Shown here piece by piece: positions 56,682 through 64,000 of a stretch of DNA of 64,000 nt. Below the pieces are notes generated by a model. It was not told the origin of the DNA. It saw nothing but the letters and a program-made list of their open reading frames with translations, and ran no database searches. Within the stretch, counting starts at the first letter, position 1. Every line of letters starts with the position of its first letter. The DNA is from Candidatus Poseidoniales archaeon (GTDB taxonomy: Archaea; Thermoplasmatota; Poseidoniia; Poseidoniales; Thalassarchaeaceae). The position numbers and the translations under genes are program-made. Where the stretch lies: positions 36,855 through 100,854 of the forward strand of contig JAPOFX010000002.1 of assembly GCA_028283505.1 (NCBI GenBank). The letters run 5' to 3'.

Positions 56682-57407
56682 ATGGGTTCTTTCTTGATTG
56701 TAGGAGGCAGTAGCGACATAGGCCAAATTCTCTGCAGGTCACTCGTTGCGAAGGGGCACTTGGTATGCGCAACTGGGAGAGACAATTCCAGAATGAATGA
56801 CCTACAGGCGATTGGAGTAACCACACTTATCGGAGATGCGACCAATGAAGAGTTCATCGACGGTGCTGTAAACAATTTCATGACCATCAATTCGGGAAAA
56901 TTAGATGGCGTTGCTCATCTGGTTGGATCAATTTCAATCAGGCCCCCTCATGCGATGAAGGTAGCCGACTTCGAGCAGGTTCTGAGTACCAATCTCACAT
57001 CTGCCTTTCTCGTACTTTCAAAATCATGCAAGTACATGCTAAGAAACGGCGGGGGAAGGCTGGTATTCACATCTAGTGTTGCCGCCGGAGTGGGCCTCAC
57101 TAACCACGAGGCTATTTCGGCTGCAAAAGGAGGACTGGAATCAATGGCAAGGTCAGCCGCTGCAACATACAGCAAGAGGGGCATAAGGGTGAATACCGTT
57201 GCCCCTGGACTCACTGACACAAGACTTGCATCCCCGATAACCAAAACCGAGTCGTCTAAAGAAGCGGCGGTCAGTAAGATTCCCCTGAATAGGATTAACG
57301 AGCCTGACGAGATCGCTAAGGCGATTGAATGGTTGTTGACTGAAGCTCCTGACAATCTAACTGGACAGGTGCTCAACCTTGATGGTGGAATGTCGAGTTT
57401 GAGGTGA
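56682..57407 (+). CDS. SDR-family oxidoreductase lacking the catalytic tyrosine
   Basis: A 241-residue classical short-chain dehydrogenase fold. The nucleotide loop is VGGSSDIGQ (residues 7-15), the Ser site VFTSSVAAGVG is at about 128-138, and NTVAPGLTDTRL follows the active site. The active-site segment reads NHEAISAAKGG, so the Tyr of YxxxK is Ile while the Lys is kept. I recall other SDRs with an NHEAIAAAK-type segment, so this is probably a natural subfamily. The start has GAGG seven bases upstream. A Rieske protein follows four bases later, hinting at a joint redox task. Substrate unknown. Confidence 0.88.
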   Translation: MGSFLIVGGSSDIGQILCRSLVAKGHLVCATGRDNSRMNDLQAIGVTTLIGDATNEEFIDGAVNNFMTINSGKLDGVAHLVGSISIRPPHAMKVADFEQVLSTNLTSAFLVLSKSCKYMLRNGGGRLVFTSSVAAGVGLTNHEAISAAKGGLESMARSAAATYSKRGIRVNTVAPGLTDTRLASPITKTESSKEAAVSKIPLNRINEPDEIAKAIEWLLTEAPDNLTGQVLNLDGGMSSLR

Positions 57408-57411
57408 TTTT

Positions 57412-57768
57412 ATGGAATGGACCAACACTATCAGAAGCGACAGGATATCTGAGGGGAAGAGTACGATGGTCAACATCGGGAGGAACGTCCTGATGATTCT
57501 GAAACTAGACGGGGAAATACATGCTACAGAGGGGCTGTGTAAACATATGAAATGGCCATTATCGTGGGGGGGGAAATTGGAAGATGGGTGTGTCACTTGC
57601 CCCCTACATCAGACCAAGCACCAGATTTGCGATGGTGAATTGCAAGAATGGGCTCCATTCCCATTATTCCCACCATACGGCAAGCTGGTTGGCTCCCTCG
57701 TCAAAAAGAAGAATCTTGGGATTTTCGAAACCAGAGTTAAGGACGGTTTCGTTCAGGTACTAATCTGA
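57412..57768 (+). CDS. Rieske [2Fe-2S] protein
   Basis: A 118-residue soluble Rieske domain. The cluster motif is CKH at about residues 43-45 and CPLH about 17 residues later (GCVTCPLHQTKHQICDGE), the two Cys and two His expected. It resembles stand-alone Rieske ferredoxins of NirD or dioxygenase-ferredoxin type and has no membrane helix. A GAGGTGA site overlaps the SDR stop upstream, indicating the same transcript. No oxygenase or reductase gene is nearby, so the electron partner is unknown; the preceding SDR is the best candidate functional neighbour. Confidence 0.9.
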   Translation: MEWTNTIRSDRISEGKSTMVNIGRNVLMILKLDGEIHATEGLCKHMKWPLSWGGKLEDGCVTCPLHQTKHQICDGELQEWAPFPLFPPYGKLVGSLVKKKNLGIFETRVKDGFVQVLI

Positions 57769-57830
57769 ATAATCTAGTAACGTAGACGGGGAACCCTGAA
57801 TAGTGCCGTCAAATTGGGAGGTTTGTTAAG

Positions 57831-59753
57831 ATGATAGAAGGGGTGATGATTGATGATGAAGGGTACAGAAAATATACCCCGAACAATAGTCATGAAAGAG
57901 CGAGTTTTCTGTCGTTGAGGGCTAAGATATACGTTTCAGCTACATTCTTGGCATCGATACTAATACTGGTATCATTGCAGGGATGGATAGTCGATGACGT
58001 TATCAAGGAGATAAAGAAGGAGTTGGGGATTTATGAAAGGGTTCCAGTATGGGAAAGATCAGAATGGCCATATCTGACAAATTACTCTCACGGTTTCGTA
58101 ATGGAATATGGGGATTACGACTTATTGGAGACTGATAATGAGTGGGGCTCGACCCACTATTTCGTCGAGTTCGATCTGCCCCTGAGCGAGGGAGGTTCCG
58201 CTCCGAACGGATTAGTGAGCCTTGCTGTGTGGCTCCCCGATGTTCCTGAAGGAACCACAGTCCCAGTCATCGCTGAATTTGGACCATACTTTGATGAAGT
58301 TAGTGTAGAAACTCCTTCCATTGAAGTTCCTGGTACTTGGCTGGGTCAGATGATTATCGACCAGATACTCCCTCATGGATACGCATTCGCCCAAGTTTCT
58401 GTAATGGGTACTGGGAGGTCAAACCACTGTATGGACCTCATGGGGAATGCGGAGCAACTCGGCGTGGATGCGGCTGTCACTTGGCTGGGGACCCAAGACT
58501 GGAGCAATGGAAGGGTGGCAATGATTGGAAAGTCCTATGACGGCTCTACCCCCTGGCAAGCAGCGACATTCGGTAACGAGCACTTGGCCACGATTGTGCC
58601 TATTTCCGGACTAATTGGGGTAATGGAGCTAATGTGGAAGAACGGAAGCAGTGAGGCTAGGGCCGCGATAATGCACAATGGCGTTTACGGATCTTATGGG
58701 ATAGATGGGGATCAAGAGGACATAGGGAACATGTGCCCAGATTACATCATCGGCCCCGGGACAGGGGTATCAGCGTACATGTGGGGGAGCGAATTCGCTG
58801 GAACATACTGGGAAGAGAGGTACTTCTTGGACAGGGTCCTAGAGAATTACGAGGGCTCTGTGTACTTGATACAGGGGATGCATGATTGGAATGTTGACCC
58901 TCACATGGCAATCCCTGTGATAAATCAGCTGAAGGATGTAGGCATCGAAGCGAAGGGGCTTTTTGGCCAGTGGGACCATGACTACCCGGATAGACCTGAT
59001 TACCACTTCGATCGGTCTGGAGAGGGAAGGGGCAGGGAGGCGTATCCTGAGATGGTCAGATTTGACTGGATGCAGGACTTACTGGAGTGGTTCGACTGGT
59101 ACTTGAAGGATTTCGGGGACGAGCCAGGACTGTTTATTGAAATACAGTCTAATCAGGGGCAGTGGAGGATTGAAGAGAGATATCCACCTGAGGACATGGA
59201 AACTCTTTCGTTGGACCTAGGAGGCGCGCTTTCAAATGTCGCGGGTGGCACGACCACTATACTCCCGAATGGAAACTTCGGGCCTATTTACGAAAGTGAG
59301 CCATTTATTGAGGACGTTTGGATATCTGGTTTGCCGAGGCTGCATATCGATGTCTCGACCACTACTGTCGGGGGGCAGATCTACGCGCTTTTGGAAGACT
59401 GCTCCGAGGATGGGGGGACGTGCATCCATATCGGTCATGCGATAATGGACTTACGTTATCACGAAGGCGGCGACCAGGAGCAAGCCTGGATACCTGTTTT
59501 TGAGACTATCAACGCCAAGATAGAGTTCTTCGCTATGGATGTGCAGATTGCTGCGGGACACACTATCCGTCTCTCTCTGGCCAGCACTGGAGAGGACTAC
59601 CTCCCTGCCTCCACTAGTTCGGTAGTTGAGGTCTCTGAGGGAACGGGGTCGAATCTGATCTTGGACATAATCGATCCTGATGAGAAGCTGTTGTTCAACC
59701 CCCCGAGATGCACACATGAGGCTTGTCTGGATTGGATCAACCAAACAGCTTGA
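57831..59753 (+). CDS. membrane-anchored X-Pro dipeptidyl-peptidase/CocE-type hydrolase (S15)
   Basis: A 640-residue alpha/beta hydrolase. A signal anchor lies at about 34-57 (IYVSATFLASILILVSLQGW). The nucleophile is S235 in GKSYDGSTPW. The Asp and His are likely in MHDWNVDPH and GQWDHDYPD. The C-terminal jelly-roll typical of S15/CocE begins near residue 440 (ESEPFIEDVWISGLPRLHID). Family members remove X-Pro dipeptides or hydrolyse esters. The start has GGAGG eleven bases upstream. An extracellular location fits the peptidase-rich context with the subtilase and M60. Peptidase versus esterase cannot be told from sequence. Confidence 0.88.
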   Translation: MIEGVMIDDEGYRKYTPNNSHERASFLSLRAKIYVSATFLASILILVSLQGWIVDDVIKEIKKELGIYERVPVWERSEWPYLTNYSHGFVMEYGDYDLLETDNEWGSTHYFVEFDLPLSEGGSAPNGLVSLAVWLPDVPEGTTVPVIAEFGPYFDEVSVETPSIEVPGTWLGQMIIDQILPHGYAFAQVSVMGTGRSNHCMDLMGNAEQLGVDAAVTWLGTQDWSNGRVAMIGKSYDGSTPWQAATFGNEHLATIVPISGLIGVMELMWKNGSSEARAAIMHNGVYGSYGIDGDQEDIGNMCPDYIIGPGTGVSAYMWGSEFAGTYWEERYFLDRVLENYEGSVYLIQGMHDWNVDPHMAIPVINQLKDVGIEAKGLFGQWDHDYPDRPDYHFDRSGEGRGREAYPEMVRFDWMQDLLEWFDWYLKDFGDEPGLFIEIQSNQGQWRIEERYPPEDMETLSLDLGGALSNVAGGTTTILPNGNFGPIYESEPFIEDVWISGLPRLHIDVSTTTVGGQIYALLEDCSEDGGTCIHIGHAIMDLRYHEGGDQEQAWIPVFETINAKIEFFAMDVQIAAGHTIRLSLASTGEDYLPASTSSVVEVSEGTGSNLILDIIDPDEKLLFNPPRCTHEACLDWINQTA

Positions 59754-59768
59754 CTTTCAGGAGGGAAA

Positions 59769-59846
59769 ATGTTCAGCTGTGCTTCATTTTTTGCAGGAGT
59801 CGGCGGAATAGACTTGGCTTCAGAGAAGAGTGAATTTCTCTTGTAG
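59769..59846 (+). pseudogene. remnant of a DNA cytosine-C5 methyltransferase (N-terminus only)
   Basis: ATG at 59769 with GGAGG six bases upstream reads MFSCASFFAGVGGIDLAS, then continues EKSEFLL and stops at 59844-59846. SFFAGVGGIDLA is motif I (the AdoMet-binding F-x-G-x-G-G block) of the Dcm family, at its normal place near the N-terminus. The remaining 300 or so residues with PCQ and ENV motifs are absent in all frames of the following 130 bases. It is thus a decayed or truncated restriction-modification gene, left between the S15 gene and tRNA-Ala. Confidence 0.65.
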
Positions 59847-59981
59847 TCCCTGTCATTAAAAGAATCACTGATTCGATTATATTAGCTACCTTCAATAAGA
59901 TTCAGGGATCAGAATTGGGGCGTAACATTACTCAATGACATCAGTAAGTAATATTTTTTCAAAATCTCGTCATGGCAATAA
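59847..59981. other. A/T-rich gene-free stretch between the Dcm remnant and tRNA-Ala
   Basis: This 135-base stretch is more A/T-rich than its surroundings (for example the ATTTTTTC run near 59952-59959). I find no coding frame continuing the methyltransferase, no clear attachment repeat and no hairpin. With the remnant before it, it makes up the largest gene-free gap in the window. Confidence 0.5.
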
Positions 59982-60058
59982 TGGTGGACGCTGGGGGATT
60001 TGAACCCCCGGCCGCCTGGTTGCAAACCAGGCGCTCTTCCAAGCTGAGCTAAGCGCCC
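59982..60058 (-). tRNA. tRNA-Ala (TGC)
   Basis: Complete cloverleaf with CCA encoded at 59982-59984 and discriminator A. The acceptor arms GGGCGCT and AGCGTCC include a G3-U70 wobble pair, the identity element of tRNA-Ala. The anticodon loop TTTGCAA gives TGC. The T-arm has GGGGGTTCAAATCCCCC. Confidence 0.98.
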
Positions 60059-60111
60059 CTGAGCCTCGGGGAGGGCTAGGGGTTATTGAGGTCAACCGTT
60101 GTTGTGAATCA

Positions 60112-60708
60112 TCAGTTGTCACTAGATAGGAGCCTCGGAAGGAGAATGAGGACACCTACTAAGGACATTAACAATGCGAATTGCAGTAAATCATCGTTTT
60201 CTTTTTCTAAATTCGACTGATCTGTAGGTCCGGTTGGAAAATCCTGACTGTCTGAGTGGACATCCTCAGAGAAAGAGACCGAGAAGTAGAACTCCTCCAA
60301 TGTTCCATTAGCGTCTATCTGGTGGCTCATTGACAGATTTGAGGGTAGCAGCCCGTTTGATGGGTCGAGCAGGAGTAAACTAGTTACCTTACAGTCAGGA
60401 TCTACTCTTTCCCCTGTCTCATTGAGTTCGCACTCTCCGCTAAGCCAAGGTGTGGAGATATCGTCCATGCCTTGGAAGTCTCCATCTCCCTCGACGTCGA
60501 TGAGAACCCTGTGTGTCACATTCTCCCTCTTGTCAACATTGTAGAAGAACAGAGAATCTGATGAGACAAGAATTCCGGACGAGACGCCATTTGGCGTGGG
60601 GCCGTCATCCTTCAACAGGACCGTGTATTCCTTGGGTTCGTGGGCCGATGCGTGTGGCAGGGCGAGTATCATCAGGGATGCTATCGCAATGACAGTGGCT
60701 CCGCGCAC
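60112..60708 (-). CDS. small exported protein with C-terminal anchor, unknown
   Basis: A 198-residue protein. The signal peptide (MRGATVIAIASLMILALPHA) is followed by a beta-rich ectodomain with two cysteines at about 93 and 105 (CELNETG, DPDCKVT). A C-terminal helix (about 175-195, LLQFALLMSLVGVLILLPRLL) anchors it. The start is GTG at 60708. It is divergent from the LVIVD gene. Function not recognised. Confidence 0.65.
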   Translation of the reverse strand: MRGATVIAIASLMILALPHASAHEPKEYTVLLKDDGPTPNGVSSGILVSSDSLFFYNVDKRENVTHRVLIDVEGDGDFQGMDDISTPWLSGECELNETGERVDPDCKVTSLLLLDPSNGLLPSNLSMSHQIDANGTLEEFYFSVSFSEDVHSDSQDFPTGPTDQSNLEKENDDLLQFALLMSLVGVLILLPRLLSSDN

Positions 60709-60761
60709 ATGCCTGCGCGAGGGTGCGATGACTTCAACATGACCTGCTCCTTCGGAGGGCC

Positions 60762-62498
60762 ATGAGCACGGAAAGAGCGTTAGTAGCAGGTGGTTTGCTC
60801 GCTTGTATCATAGTTGCGATAACCACATCTTTGTTGTTGTTCGAGAACGAACTGGATACTACAGTTGTTTCTGATTCCTTGATCGATCCTCTTATTCAGA
60901 CAGATGACCATGACCACAGGAACGCGAGCCAGCATGTCTTGTACACGGATAATATAGTTCCAATCAGTTACAACCCCCTGACTGCACCTGGCAATGCAGA
61001 GGTCCAGGTGGCTGATTCACCCGACGGCAGGACATACGCATACATAGCCGGGTGGTCGGAAATGCACATTGTAGATGTTACGAATCCGGGCAATACCACC
61101 GTAACGGGAGTATACTACGACCCCAATACCCAAGTTTTGGATGTGAAGTATCTCGAGTACAATGCCAGAGAGTACGTGATTGTGCAGAATCAATTGGTCG
61201 ATCCAGGAGCGGCTGACCCCAATGTAGGGACGTGGGAAGATCCGGCGCAAGTGACAGTCACACTGGTCGATGTTACAGACAAAACCAATCCTAGCTGGGT
61301 CGACTCTTGGTATGATGCTGACCATCCTAGTGGCCCCCACAACCTCTACACTCATATGATAGATAACGAATGGTATATCTTTGTAGCAAACCCCGATTAC
61401 GAACAATGCGATGTGGGACAAGGTGACGCATGTGGGGGGATCACCGTCGCCCATCTCAACTTCGCGGGATATGGCGACCTTCCTAGAATCGTGAAAGTCG
61501 GGGAGGCGGAAGTAAGCTGGGAGTCTACTCTTGGAGGATGGATTTACATTCATGACATGACGGTTCAAACCTGGCCAGGAGAGGACTCCAATGATCCGAG
61601 GTATGGAAGGACGTTCGTCTATGGCGCATACTGGGAGGCTGGTCTGAGAATTTTTGACGTATCTGATGTTCCCCATCCAGGAAACGATATGGCTGAATAT
61701 CTCGCCATTGCCGCTGCCTGTAGGGGCTCTTTTGGCACTCAGCTAGGTTGTAATTGGAGAGCACCTGAAGTGGGCCAATGGATGGAGTTCGAGGATTTCG
61801 ATGGCGATGGTGAGATTGACTGTGGGTGCACCAGTAACGAGAACGGTGGCCGGGCATCATACATCCACTATGCAGAGCCTATTGATGAGATGGTGGATGC
61901 GAGCCACTTGGGATACACAGCTGGAAAGAGGCACCTGACCATTGTGGCCACCGAGGTACTGAGCACAAGTGTTGGGACCGGGATGAGTTATCTCTTAGAC
62001 ACGACAGCATATGAGATGAACAATGGAAATTTCAGATTCCAGCCAGAGCTGATCCATGGCTGGGAAATCCCGTTTGCGATGGACCATCACATACCTGAGG
62101 GAGAGGAATGGTTACTTTTCAGCCCCCATAACGCAGATACACAAATTTTCCAAACAGGCCTTCCCGGGCTTCCTGACAGTAGTTTTGGAGGGGCATGGGA
62201 TGGCAGGATTTACCTGAGCAGTTACCATGCTGGCCTCTGGGTAATTGATATTGAGACCCTAATGGTCGAAGGACTAACCGGGACCAACAAGACTGATGCA
62301 CATAGTCTCTCAACTATAGGCTACCACCTCCCTCACGGTGCTGATGGTGCTCCTCTTGATAGCTCATTTTATGACTTCGGTTGGACACCTTTCCTTTGGG
62401 CTGCTGAATATCACAACGGGTATACTTACCTCTCGTGCATCACGAGTGGGTTGTATATCGTACAGTTAGACCTAGATGTCCCATATAGTTCGGTTTAA
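60762..62498 (+). CDS. LVIVD-repeat exported beta-propeller protein
   Basis: A 578-residue protein with an N-terminal anchor (about 6-27, ALVAGGLLACIIVAITTSLLLF). Repeats of the form YAYIAGWSEMHIVDVTNPG, WEAGLRIFDVSDVPHPG, SYHAGLWVIDIETL and TSGLYIVQLDLD are typical LVIVD repeats, which fold as a beta-propeller. The region HDHRN near residue 50 and IDCGCTSNENGG near 350 may bind metal. The start ATG has GGAGGG about four bases upstream. A second LVIVD-type gene follows 40 bases later, so they probably form one operon. LVIVD proteins have no agreed function; a surface binding role is inferred. Confidence 0.8.
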   Translation: MSTERALVAGGLLACIIVAITTSLLLFENELDTTVVSDSLIDPLIQTDDHDHRNASQHVLYTDNIVPISYNPLTAPGNAEVQVADSPDGRTYAYIAGWSEMHIVDVTNPGNTTVTGVYYDPNTQVLDVKYLEYNAREYVIVQNQLVDPGAADPNVGTWEDPAQVTVTLVDVTDKTNPSWVDSWYDADHPSGPHNLYTHMIDNEWYIFVANPDYEQCDVGQGDACGGITVAHLNFAGYGDLPRIVKVGEAEVSWESTLGGWIYIHDMTVQTWPGEDSNDPRYGRTFVYGAYWEAGLRIFDVSDVPHPGNDMAEYLAIAAACRGSFGTQLGCNWRAPEVGQWMEFEDFDGDGEIDCGCTSNENGGRASYIHYAEPIDEMVDASHLGYTAGKRHLTIVATEVLSTSVGTGMSYLLDTTAYEMNNGNFRFQPELIHGWEIPFAMDHHIPEGEEWLLFSPHNADTQIFQTGLPGLPDSSFGGAWDGRIYLSSYHAGLWVIDIETLMVEGLTGTNKTDAHSLSTIGYHLPHGADGAPLDSSFYDFGWTPFLWAAEYHNGYTYLSCITSGLYIVQLDLDVPYSSV

Positions 62499-62499
62499 T

Positions 62500-62516
62500 C
62501 GGCCCCAAAGGGGCCG
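62500..62516. terminator. perfect intergenic hairpin between the two LVIVD genes
   Basis: CGGCCCC-AAA-GGGGCCG forms a seven-base perfect stem with a three-base loop, beginning two bases after the stop of the first LVIVD gene. No T-run follows on either side, so it is not a classical intrinsic terminator. It may slow polymerase, stabilise the upstream mRNA 3' end or regulate the next start, which lies 23 bases away. Confidence 0.45.
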
Positions 62517-62538
62517 ACCGTCCTAGGGGGAATTTGAT

Positions 62539-64000
62539 ATGTCTCCTTTGTCCCGCAGGTCCATGGTTCCGCGCCCCGTATGGATATTGACCGCTTTGAT
62601 GATATTGGCTCCACTCTCGGGATGCCTGTCGTTCTCAGATAGTTCTGGCGGGGATAATGAGGGGGAATATACGTGGATAGATCCTGTCACGGAGATAGAG
62701 GATGGTAACCACTCACACAACGACTTGCTCGCGCATAGACTTTCAACGCCCAATGCGAGGCTAATAGACTATCACAACCTAAATTGTGATGGAAATGTAA
62801 AGCCACCGGCTGATTTGGATAATGTTGCTGGGAGGCCGTGCTTCGAGGAATTCAAGAATGTCGGGCCGACTCCAGGGGATAATTCAGAGATAGCCATCGA
62901 GGGCAATTTTCTAGATGACTGTGAGATTTATGGGGATGGAAGCGGAGGTTGCTTCGCTTACGTCTCGTCATACAACCAATTCGAAATCCTTGACATCAGC
63001 AAGCCAAACGAGATCAGGCTTCTTTCAACTTACTATGCGGAGATTGCTAGGATGATTGACATCAAAGTGACGGCTGACAACAACTGGGTTTTGGTAAATC
63101 ATGAGCTAACGAATTCTGAGTTGGACCCGATACCCAATGACGATGACGCCAACAGTGGTGCAAATAGATTGGACCTGATATACGTCGGGGACAAGACAAG
63201 CCCGATCAAGGTCGCAGAATGGGATAACCCGCCTGCAGGATTCCATAACCAGGATTTGCACGTTTATTGTGACTGGACGCCTGCGAATCCGACAGCATTG
63301 TGGCAAGACGACTGTCACCTCTTCCTCTTTGGGGCCGATCCCTATCCTGAGATGGTAGAGGGTTCAAGCGGGACTTTCTACAAGGGTACACAGATTTTCT
63401 ACGCCCTAATTGACTTCGCAGGCCTGAACCCAACAAACAACGAAGAACAACAGAACGCTAGTAGAGAGATTATTCGTTGGGGAGGGTATACGCCTGAGCC
63501 TCAAACAACCTGTGGTGGATCCATCTTCAATCATGACAACGTATTCTTCATCCACCCAATTACAAAACAGAAAATGTTGGCTGTGTCATACTGGGGGGCT
63601 GGCCTGAGGCTAGTCGACGTCTCCGAGCCACCCCAAATTGCTGACCCGCTAGGAATCTCATGGCCTCCAGAAACTGGAAGGTGGCTTGGATGTCCAACTG
63701 ACGACTCAGGGTGGTATGGCCCTGAGGGAGGCGGGCATGCGAACATGGCACCAGAAGTGTGGCTGGATGCGAACGACGGGAATGACAATATCCATTACGC
63801 AGTACCCCAAGACAACTTGATATGCTCTGGAATAAGTGAGTATGATCCAGTTGAAACATGGCCAGAAAAATGTGGAGTTGGGCCTTCTGATGCTACATAT
63901 GGCGTGAATTGGAGGCACTACACATATATCGCTCCTGAGTACGGTTCCAATACCAACCACACTGGATATTTATGGACAATCGACACAACTGATCCAACAC
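62539..64000 (+). CDS. lipoprotein with LVIVD-like repeats (3' end outside window)
   Basis: The frame from ATG 62539 is open to the end of the window, giving about 487 residues of an incomplete protein. The signal peptide ends in the lipobox LSGC (Cys30). Two recognisable repeat strands are AYVSSYNQFEILDISKPNE and YWGAGLRLVDVSEPPQ, the same LVIVD type as in the preceding protein, so the two are probably paralogues with different anchors. Several cysteines (CFEEF, DDCEIYG, GGCFAY, CDW, DDCHLF) suggest disulfides. An A/G-rich stretch but no strong ribosome site precedes the ATG. Function unknown. Confidence 0.75.
   Translation, partial: MSPLSRRSMVPRPVWILTALMILAPLSGCLSFSDSSGGDNEGEYTWIDPVTEIEDGNHSHNDLLAHRLSTPNARLIDYHNLNCDGNVKPPADLDNVAGRPCFEEFKNVGPTPGDNSEIAIEGNFLDDCEIYGDGSGGCFAYVSSYNQFEILDISKPNEIRLLSTYYAEIARMIDIKVTADNNWVLVNHELTNSELDPIPNDDDANSGANRLDLIYVGDKTSPIKVAEWDNPPAGFHNQDLHVYCDWTPANPTALWQDDCHLFLFGADPYPEMVEGSSGTFYKGTQIFYALIDFAGLNPTNNEEQQNASREIIRWGGYTPEPQTTCGGSIFNHDNVFFIHPITKQKMLAVSYWGAGLRLVDVSEPPQIADPLGISWPPETGRWLGCPTDDSGWYGPEGGGHANMAPEVWLDANDGNDNIHYAVPQDNLICSGISEYDPVETWPEKCGVGPSDATYGVNWRHYTYIAPEYGSNTNHTGYLWTIDTTDPT

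Noticed and set aside
59769-59846. Functional methyltransferase gene
   Set aside because: Only motif I is present and the frame stops after 25 codons. No other Dcm motif is seen in any frame nearby, so I list it as a remnant.

Overview
The window looks like a chromosomal contig of a marine, heterotrophic Euryarchaeon, most likely Marine Group II (Candidatus Poseidoniales). It is archaeal because it carries transcription factor B, a CDP-archaeol synthase of the CarS type, an AglB/STT3 oligosaccharyltransferase with WWDYG, archaeal-type SHMT and a split GMP synthetase. The MGII assignment is an inference. It rests on this core combined with very large secreted proteins, a bacterial-style set of exported peptidases and lipoproteins, and TATA-driven leaderless starts mixed with GGAGG-led internal cistrons. 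There is no rRNA, no CRISPR array, no intact transposon and no gene-free stretch above about 230 bases.

Layout. 226-1023: YycJ-type MBL nuclease. 1024-18718 (minus): a block encoding a 3177-residue STT3 fusion, a subtilase that overlaps it by 14 bases, a 1409-residue surface beta-helix protein and a winged-helix STAND ATPase with TPRs. 18810-20876 (minus): purD and carS. 20930-24349 (plus): a surface protein, then a CobW GTPase with a ferredoxin-like partner. 24346-27607 (minus): pirin and two membrane/surface proteins. tRNA(CAT) at 27677-27753. 27815-39252 (plus): six co-directional genes, namely an exported multi-OB protein, a TctA-family transporter, a protein with strong CD36/LIMP-2/SR-B resemblance, a lamin-tail plus phospholipase-D-fold exoprotein, thymidine phosphorylase and a membrane acyltransferase. 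39257-44059 (minus): an M60 lipoprotein peptidase and glyA. 44153-46390: a thrombospondin-type-3 surface protein ending in a PGF-CTERM-like tail, followed by tRNA-Asn. 46509-55345: guaAB-purE, gcvPA-gcvPB, an epimerase, an EF-hand protein and gcvT. 55482-59753: TFB, a possible 31-residue leaderless peptide, an SDR lacking the catalytic Tyr, a Rieske protein and an S15/CocE hydrolase. After these come a cytosine-methyltransferase remnant, tRNA-Ala and two LVIVD-type exported proteins, the second cut by the window end.

How it fits together. The exported hydrolases (subtilase, M60, S15/CocE, PLD-fold) and their anchors suggest life on particulate protein and polymer, with glycosylation of the surface proteins by the STT3 fusion. 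Glycine/serine one-carbon metabolism (gcvT, gcvPA, gcvPB, glyA) and purine synthesis (purD, purE, guaAB) form the housekeeping part. No gcvH or lipoamide dehydrogenase gene is present here.

The most striking items are the archaeal CD36-like protein, the three-part STT3 giant, the possible extracellular nucleic-acid salvage cluster and the vestigial Dcm start beside tRNA-Ala. All product names come from reading motifs by eye; no database search was run.
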